From assembly GCF_016756495.1 (NCBI RefSeq), contig NZ_AP023243.1:1302001-1366000 (forward strand): a stretch of 64,000 nucleotides of DNA, given 5' to 3'. The position numbers were made by a program, and so were the translations under genes. The stretch is from Mesorhizobium sp. 113-3-3. Its GTDB lineage: Bacteria > Pseudomonadota > Alphaproteobacteria > Rhizobiales > Rhizobiaceae. The notes beneath the pieces were generated by a model. That model ran no database searches, was not told the DNA's origin, and saw only the letters and a list, made by a program, of their open reading frames with translations. Within the stretch, counting starts at the first letter, position 1, and every line of letters starts with the position of its first letter. This document shows positions 59,509 to 64,000 of this stretch, piece by piece.

Positions 59509-60333
59509 ATGAGACTTCTCTTCCTCGGTGACATGGTTGGCAAGACGGGACGCACGGCAGTGTGGGAGCAACTGCCTGGGCTGATCTCGGATTTCAAACT
59601 CGATTTCGTCATCGTCAATGGCGAGAATGCAGCCGGCGGCTTCGGTATCACCGAAGAGATCTTTCGCGAGACGATCGCGGCGGGCGCCGATGTCGTCACC
59701 ACCGGCAACCATGTGTGGGACCAGCGCGATGCGCTGGCCTTCGCGCCGCGTGAAGAACGCTTCCTGCGCCCCTCCAATTTTCCCAGGGGTACGCCGGGGC
59801 GCGGCTCCGGCGTCTATATCGCCAGGAGTGGAGCGCGCGTGCTGGTCGCCAACATCATGGGCCGGGTGTTCATGCATCCCGAACTCGACGATCCGTTCCA
59901 GGCCGGGGAGCGCGAGCTTGCCGCCTGCCCGCTCGGCGAACAGGCCGATGCGGTGGTGATCGACTTCCACGCCGAGGCGACTTCGGAAAAGATGTGCTTC
60001 GCGCATTTCGTTGACGGCCGCGCCAGTCTGGTCGTCGGCACCCACACCCACCAGCCGACCGCCGATCACCAGATCCTCAATGGCGGCACCGGCTATCTGT
60101 CGGATGCCGGCATGTGCGGCGACTATGATTCCTCGCTCGGCATGGACAAGGAGGAGCCGCTCAACCGGTTCCTGTCGAAAGTGCCGAAAGGGCGCTTTGA
60201 GGCGGCGACCGGACCGGCGACCTTGTGTGGGGTCGGTGTCGATATTTCCGATCGCACGGGGCTGACCGAGAAGATCGCGCCGTTTCGTCGCGGGCCGAGA
60301 CTCGAAGAAACGGCTCCGTCCTTCTGGTCATGA
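59509..60333 (+). CDS. YmdB-like metallophosphoesterase (TIGR00282 family)
   Basis: 274 residues. Calcineurin-like fold with MRLLFLGDMVGKTGR (metal Asp), VIVNGENAAGGFGIT, ADVVTTGNHVWDQRD and VVGTHTHQPTADHQIL. Bacillus YmdB hydrolyses cyclic AMP and affects biofilm/sporulation; the physiological substrate in rhizobia is not known. Follows 6S-fau as in other Rhizobiales. The ATG at 59509 gives the family N-terminus. Confidence 0.9.
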   Translation: MRLLFLGDMVGKTGRTAVWEQLPGLISDFKLDFVIVNGENAAGGFGITEEIFRETIAAGADVVTTGNHVWDQRDALAFAPREERFLRPSNFPRGTPGRGSGVYIARSGARVLVANIMGRVFMHPELDDPFQAGERELAACPLGEQADAVVIDFHAEATSEKMCFAHFVDGRASLVVGTHTHQPTADHQILNGGTGYLSDAGMCGDYDSSLGMDKEEPLNRFLSKVPKGRFEAATGPATLCGVGVDISDRTGLTEKIAPFRRGPRLEETAPSFWS

Positions 60334-60401
60334 CATTGATATAGGGGTTCGCAGTACCTAATTGCCGGCGACACTGCTCTAGATCGTAGGGGACGACCTC
60401 C

Positions 60402-61169
60402 ATGCAGCTTATTGAATTCCTGGCGCCGCATTTTCAATTTGTTTCCGATCCAACCGCATGGGTCGCCTTGCTGACGCTGGTGGTGCTCGAGATTGTGCTC
60501 GGCATCGACAATCTGATCTTCATCTCGATCCTGACCAACAAGCTGCCGGAAGCGCAACGGGCCCGCGCCCGCCGGCTTGGTATCTCGGCGGCGCTGATCA
60601 TGCGGCTGGTGCTGCTGGCCACCATCTCGATCATCGTCCAGCTGACGACGCCGGTCTTCACGGCCTTCGGCCATGGCTTCTCGTGGCGCGACTTGATCCT
60701 GATCGCCGGCGGCCTGTTCCTGGTGTGGAAGGCGACCAAGGAAATCCATCACACGGTCGATCCCGACGATCATCAGGACACGATGCTGGGCGAGACGCTC
60801 AAGATCTCGCTCGCCGGCGCGATCTTCCAGATCCTGCTGCTCGACCTCGTCTTCTCGATCGATTCCATCATCACCGCCGTCGGCATGACCGACGAGATCG
60901 CCATCATGTACATCGCCGTGATCGTGGCCGTCACCGTCATGATGCTGGCGGCCGGGCCGCTGGCCAACTTCATCGCCAAGAACCCCAGCATCGTCATGCT
61001 GGCGCTGGGCTTCCTGCTGATGATCGGCATGACGCTGATCGCCGACGGCATGGGCTACCACGTGCCCAAGGGCTACATCTACGCTGCGATGGGTTTCTCG
61101 GCCCTGGTCGAAGGGCTCAACATGCTGGCGCGGCGGCGCAGGAAAGCGAAGCCCGGCGACGGCCATTGA
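60402..61169 (+). CDS. TerC family integral membrane protein
   Basis: 255 residues and about seven transmembrane helices. The acidic membrane motifs [16 protein letters not shown] and [17 protein letters not shown] are the TerC signature, implicated in metal (manganese) export. A His-rich loop ([13 protein letters not shown]) precedes the second motif. No tellurite genes are nearby, so a metal-homeostasis role is more likely than tellurite resistance. Confidence 0.92.
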   Translation: MQLIEFLAPHFQFVSDPTAWVALLTLVVLEIVLGIDNLIFISILTNKLPEAQRARARRLGISAALIMRLVLLATISIIVQLTTPVFTAFGHGFSWRDLILIAGGLFLVWKATKEIHHTVDPDDHQDTMLGETLKISLAGAIFQILLLDLVFSIDSIITAVGMTDEIAIMYIAVIVAVTVMMLAAGPLANFIAKNPSIVMLALGFLLMIGMTLIADGMGYHVPKGYIYAAMGFSALVEGLNMLARRRRKAKPGDGH

Positions 61170-61188
61170 GACGGGCGTGCCGGGGCAT

Positions 61189-61656
61189 TTAGCGCCCCGG
61201 CACCCCCTTCGGGTGGCGGTCACCGATCAGGCCCAGTGTCAGGCCCTGTTCCAGCCAGGCCTTGGCGCCGGCCAGCACAAGCGTGAAGCCGCCGGTCGAG
61301 CCGATCGCTTCCTTCACCTGCTCGTCGGCCGTGCCGGCGAAGCCGAAGTTACGGACCTCGAGAAAGGTGGCCTCATCAGGCATTTCGGTGAAGTTCCAGA
61401 CCACCGTGGTCGGCGGATCGCTCCACCGCATGACGATCTTTTCGTTCGTCACGATTTCGCTGACCTTGGCGGTCGTCGAGACACCGTACATGCGCCATTC
61501 CCAGCGGACCTCCTTGCCGCTGTCCAGCCGGCCGCTGCCATGGGTGAACCAGAATTTGGTGGTGATGGCCGGATCGACAATGGCCTCGAACACCTCGGCG
61601 ACAGGCCGCCGGATCAGCATGCCGGCCTCGGCTGTTGGGGTTTCGCGGATCTCCAT
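61189..61656 (-). CDS. SRPBCC/AHSA1-type domain protein
   Basis: 155 residues. START/Bet v1-like fold: MLIRRPVAEVFEAIVDPAITTKFWFTHGSGRL, KVSEIVTNEKIVMRWSD, GFTLVLAGAKAWLEQGL. GGAG lies before the ATG at 61656. Last gene of a minus-strand group with two VOC proteins and another SRPBCC protein; these modules often follow an ArsR regulator, as here. The ligand is unknown. Confidence 0.85.
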   Translation of the reverse strand: MEIRETPTAEAGMLIRRPVAEVFEAIVDPAITTKFWFTHGSGRLDSGKEVRWEWRMYGVSTTAKVSEIVTNEKIVMRWSDPPTTVVWNFTEMPDEATFLEVRNFGFAGTADEQVKEAIGSTGGFTLVLAGAKAWLEQGLTLGLIGDRHPKGVPGR

Positions 61657-61682
61657 GGCAGTCTCCTTTCTGGGCTTGGCGC

Positions 61683-62045
61683 TCACCAGGCGTCGGGCTC
61701 GCGCAGCATGTGAACGATGCTGGCCGGATTGGTGATCCAGCCGCCGCGAAAGCCTTCGCCCAAGGGCTCGATGGCATCGCAACGCACGATGCCGGCCTCT
61801 GCGAAATGGGCGGCGGCTTTGGTAAAATCGTCGGCGAACAGTTCCAGCCAGATTTCGGCCTGGCTCAACATCGGCGCCTCGTCGATCCACAGCCGGTTCG
61901 GGCCGAGCTCGAAGCCAATGGCCGGCGCCTTGGCGATGAACGGCTTCAGCCCGACGATGTCGCGGTAGAAGGCGACCGTCGCCTCATACTGATGCGGCGG
62001 CACCTTCATGGCGATGTTGATGCCGCCGGTGATCTTCGCGGTCAT
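61683..62045 (-). CDS. VOC (glyoxalase/bleomycin resistance) family protein
   Basis: 120 residues. One VOC module pair: HQYEATVAFYRDIVGLKP, GFELGPNRLWIDEAP and EIWLELFADDFTKAAAHFAEAG. The start is moved to the ATG at 62045 because GGAGACAGCA precedes it. Activity (dioxygenase, lyase, binding) cannot be inferred. Confidence 0.82.
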   Translation of the reverse strand: MTAKITGGINIAMKVPPHQYEATVAFYRDIVGLKPFIAKAPAIGFELGPNRLWIDEAPMLSQAEIWLELFADDFTKAAAHFAEAGIVRCDAIEPLGEGFRGGWITNPASIVHMLREPDAW

Positions 62046-62100
62046 TGCTGTCTCCATTGCGCTGCGGTTGGGCTGTCTTCGTGATCTCGGCCAGGTCCGG

Positions 62101-62493
62101 TCAGGCCAGGTTGACCTGCCAGGAGACGCCGAACCTGTCGTTGAGCCAGGCGAAGCGGCGGCTGAAGCCGTAATTGTCCGGCGGCATCAGAAATCCGCCA
62201 TCCTTCGCCAAAACGTCGACGATGCGGTTCAACTCCTCTTCCGAGGAACAGTCGACATAGAACGAGACCGACGGCGTGAAAGTGAAAGCGTGATGCACGG
62301 GACTGTTGAAGACCATGACCTCCAGGCCGGCGATGGAGGCGCGCGCCAGCTTCAGTGTCCCTTGCGGGCCATCCTCGCCTGCGCCATAGCGGGTGATGTC
62401 GAGGATGCCGCTGCCGGGAATGGTCTCGCAATAAAGAGCCATTGCCTCCTCGGCCTTGCCCTCGAACATCAGGAACGGCGTTGCTTTCGTCAT
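62101..62493 (-). CDS. PhnB-like VOC family protein
   Basis: 130 residues of the PhnB/3-demethylubiquinone methyltransferase-like VOC group: ATPFLMFEGKAEEAMALYCETIPGSGI, FTFTPSVSFYVDCSSEEELNRIVDVLAKDGGFLMP, and FSRRFAWLNDRFGVSWQVNL at the end. Second VOC gene of the ArsR-linked cluster. Function unknown. Confidence 0.85.
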   Translation of the reverse strand: MTKATPFLMFEGKAEEAMALYCETIPGSGILDITRYGAGEDGPQGTLKLARASIAGLEVMVFNSPVHHAFTFTPSVSFYVDCSSEEELNRIVDVLAKDGGFLMPPDNYGFSRRFAWLNDRFGVSWQVNLA

Positions 62494-62515
62494 CGCGGGC
62501 CTCCGTTTTCCTCAC

Positions 62516-62998
62516 TCAGACATTGGTCTCGTTGGCGGGTTCGCCCTTCATTTCGCTGCGGTAATAGCCGTCGCGCAGATTGATGCCGTATTCGACATAG
62601 GCCTTCATGCAGGCCAGCATCTGCGACCAGCCCTCGCAGTTGAGGTACGATTTCTTCAAGCCGACCGCGCCTTCCTGCCAGCCGCTCTCGGCGATGGTGA
62701 CGAAGGTGCCGCCATCGTCCAGCGGCTCGAAATTCATTTCGATGCGCGTCTTGTAGGCAGGCTTGCCGTCGGCGTCCGTGGCATCCCAGCGCAGCACGAT
62801 GCGGCTGTCCTTGACCACTTCGTCGACCTCGACCGGCACCTTGCCCCACCAGACGACGCCAACACCGGTTTGCAGCGGCGCGCTGGCGCCGCCGATCGTG
62901 GTGAAATAGCCGCTCAGCTTCTTCGGGTTGACGACGGCGTCGAAAACTTCGGCGACCGGTCGGCCGATGCGGCCGGAAACGCGGAATCCGAGAGACAT
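62516..62998 (-). CDS. SRPBCC/AHSA1-type domain protein
   Basis: 160 residues: FRVSGRIGRPVAEVFDAVVNPKKLSGYFTTIGGAS, SRIVLRWDATDADG, GGTFVTIAESGW, KKSYLNCEGWSQMLACMKAYVEYGI. First gene of the minus-strand group, divergent from the ArsR gene. The ATG at 62998 is preferred, with GGAG 8 bases before it; a GTG at 63004 is too close to that site. Confidence 0.85.
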   Translation of the reverse strand: MSLGFRVSGRIGRPVAEVFDAVVNPKKLSGYFTTIGGASAPLQTGVGVVWWGKVPVEVDEVVKDSRIVLRWDATDADGKPAYKTRIEMNFEPLDDGGTFVTIAESGWQEGAVGLKKSYLNCEGWSQMLACMKAYVEYGINLRDGYYRSEMKGEPANETNV

Positions 62999-63031
62999 AT
63001 CCACAGCTCCATCCTTGATCGATCTGACGAT

Positions 63032-63051
63032 ATGTTATAGAAATATAACAT
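63032..63051. promoter_or_regulatory. Operator overlapping the ArsR-type regulator start
   Basis: Perfect inverted repeat ATGTTATA (63032-63039), GAAA, TATAACAT (63044-63051). The right arm covers the ArsR start codon at 63050. It lies in the only gap between the regulator and the divergent SRPBCC gene, so one site could control both. Confidence 0.65.
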
Positions 63052-63373
63052 GTCAAGCCGATCGCAAGACGACAATGTTTTCAGGGCGCTGGCGCATCCG
63101 CGCCGACGCGAAATGCTCGATCAGCTGAAGGACGAGCCGAAGACCACCGGCATGCTGTGCGATGCCTTTCCCGACATCGATCGCTGCACGGTCATGCTGC
63201 ATCTCAAGGTGCTGGAGGAGGCGGAGCTGATCGTCGCCCGCCGTGACGGACGCGAACGCTGGAACCACCTCAATGCGCTACCGATCAAGCAGATCCACGA
63301 TCGCTGGATCAGTCAGTATGCCGGCCATGCGCTCAGCATCATCGATCGGCTGAAGTCCGATCTGGAAGCGTGA
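63050..63373 (+). CDS. ArsR family HTH regulator
   Basis: 107 residues, compact winged helix: VFRALAHPRRREMLDQLKDEPKTTGMLCDAFPDIDRCTVMLHLKVLEEAELIVARRDGRERWNHLN. The metal-binding CxC pattern of metal sensors is absent, so it belongs to the group found next to SRPBCC/AHSA1 genes. The start codon lies inside a palindrome, suggesting tight self-repression. Confidence 0.88.
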   Translation: MSSRSQDDNVFRALAHPRRREMLDQLKDEPKTTGMLCDAFPDIDRCTVMLHLKVLEEAELIVARRDGRERWNHLNALPIKQIHDRWISQYAGHALSIIDRLKSDLEA

Positions 63374-63417
63374 GCGCTTGCAGCTGTCCTTGTCAGGCTG
63401 CCGCAGCACGGTGCGGC

Positions 63418-63446
63418 TGGACGAATTGAGCCGATTTATCTATAAG
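63418..63446 (+). promoter_or_regulatory. Probable promoter of yebC
   Basis: TGGACG (63418-63423), a 17-base spacer and TATAAG (63441-63446), 141 bp before the yebC start. Confidence 0.4.
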
Positions 63447-63587
63447 CCGGCCATTCCGACAGAGAACGCCGTGCTTCCGCGGGTTGCACCTGGGACGCTC
63501 TGAGATTTTGAATTCGAGCATTTTGCAGAAGGCGAGGCAACGCATCTCGCTGCAGGACGCTCTAGCCGAGAACACGACAGGGGTGCC

Positions 63588-64000
63588 ATGGCTGGCCATT
63601 CACAGTTCAAGAACATCATGCACCGCAAGGGCCGTCAGGACGCGGTGCGGTCGAAAATGTTTTCCAAGCTGGCGCGCGAAATCACCGTGGCCGCCAAGAG
63701 CGGCACGCCGGACCCGTCGATGAACCCACGCCTGCGTCTGGCCGTCCAGAACGCCAAGGCGGTGTCGATGCCGAAGGACAACATCCAGCGCGCCATCAAC
63801 AAGGCGTCGATGGGCGATGCCGAAAATTACGAGGCGGTGCGCTATGAAGGCTATGGCCCAGGCGGCGTCGCCGTCATCGTCGAGGCCCTGACCGACAACC
63901 GCAACCGCTCGGCCTCGAATGTGCGCGCGGCCTTCACCAAGGCCGGCGGCGCGATGGGCGAAACCGGCTCGGTGTCCTTCATGTGGGACCGTGTCGGCGA
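63588..64000 (+). CDS. yebC: YebC/PmpR family protein (5' part, cut by the window end)
   Basis: The first 137 codons are present: [73 protein letters not shown] and GSVSFMWDR. This family binds DNA or ribosomes; some members act as transcription regulators and recent work links others to relief of polyproline stalling. It usually precedes ruvC. The 3' end lies outside the window. Confidence 0.95.
   Translation, partial: MAGHSQFKNIMHRKGRQDAVRSKMFSKLAREITVAAKSGTPDPSMNPRLRLAVQNAKAVSMPKDNIQRAINKASMGDAENYEAVRYEGYGPGGVAVIVEALTDNRNRSASNVRAAFTKAGGAMGETGSVSFMWDRVG

Noticed and set aside
61177..61713. Plus-strand frame opposite the SRPBCC gene
   Set aside because: Antisense shadow; the minus-strand gene has a ribosome binding site and SRPBCC motifs.

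Overview
The window looks like a chromosomal segment of a Mesorhizobium-type alphaproteobacterium (Hyphomicrobiales). Reasons: high GC, an obgE-proB-proA-nadD-rsfS-rlmH-envC-ctpA-yibQ-rppH gene chain, an 1152-residue pyruvate carboxylase, a GapR (DUF2312) protein, an alphaproteobacterial LexA box (GTTC-N7-GTTC) before recQ, and several rhizobial-style intergenic palindromes. This assignment is inference from gene content; no rRNA is present. I saw no phage, insertion sequence, transposase or CRISPR array.

Layout. 0.2-3 kb: aldehyde dehydrogenase and TetR regulator, divergent from a quinone-reductase-like flavoprotein. 3.2-5.1 kb: recQ. 5.1-8.4 kb (minus): polar amino acid/opine-type ABC transporter. 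8.7-9.5 kb: a secreted protein of unknown function and tRNA-Ser(CGA). 9.7-17.4 kb: core block rplU-rpmA, two acetyltransferases, an EEP-family hydrolase, obgE, proB, proA, nadD. 17.5-25.7 kb: MFS and MscS genes inserted in the chain, then rsfS, rlmH and the cell-envelope set envC-like, ctpA, yibQ, then rppH. 25.7-29.5 kb: alr and dadA (D-alanine catabolism) flanking two Rnk-like genes. 29.6-32.2 kb (minus): a phospholipase A2-like lipoprotein gene overlapping a phospholipase D-like lipoprotein gene.

33-41 kb is catabolic: mmsA with a divergent LysR gene, an HxlR/NTF2-like pair, and a hydroxyproline-type cluster (GntR regulator with two visible operators, DapA-family lyase/deaminase, D-amino acid oxidoreductase, 4-hydroxyproline 2-epimerase). 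41.2-47.3 kb is a complete branched-chain amino acid ABC system (livHMGF, a small membrane protein, livK). 47.6-51 kb is pyc, followed by gapR, an AraC regulator and a haloacid dehalogenase-like gene. 54.1-58 kb (minus) is a MoxR ATPase / GNAT / VWA (CoxE-like) / zinc-ribbon MBL-fold module followed by msrB. 58.6-60.3 kb holds 6S RNA-fau-ymdB-like, then terC. 61.2-63.4 kb is an ArsR-controlled cluster of SRPBCC and VOC proteins. The 5' part of yebC runs off the right edge.

The most unusual points are the PLA2-like/PLD-like lipoprotein pair, ribosomal protein L21 fused to a helix-hairpin-helix domain, a 6S RNA gene overlapping the 3' end of a membrane-protein gene, a palindromic repeat read in frame as the N-terminus of an oxidoreductase, and a LivG with a basic tail of about 98 residues. 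No computation or database search was run; family names rest on motif and sequence recognition.
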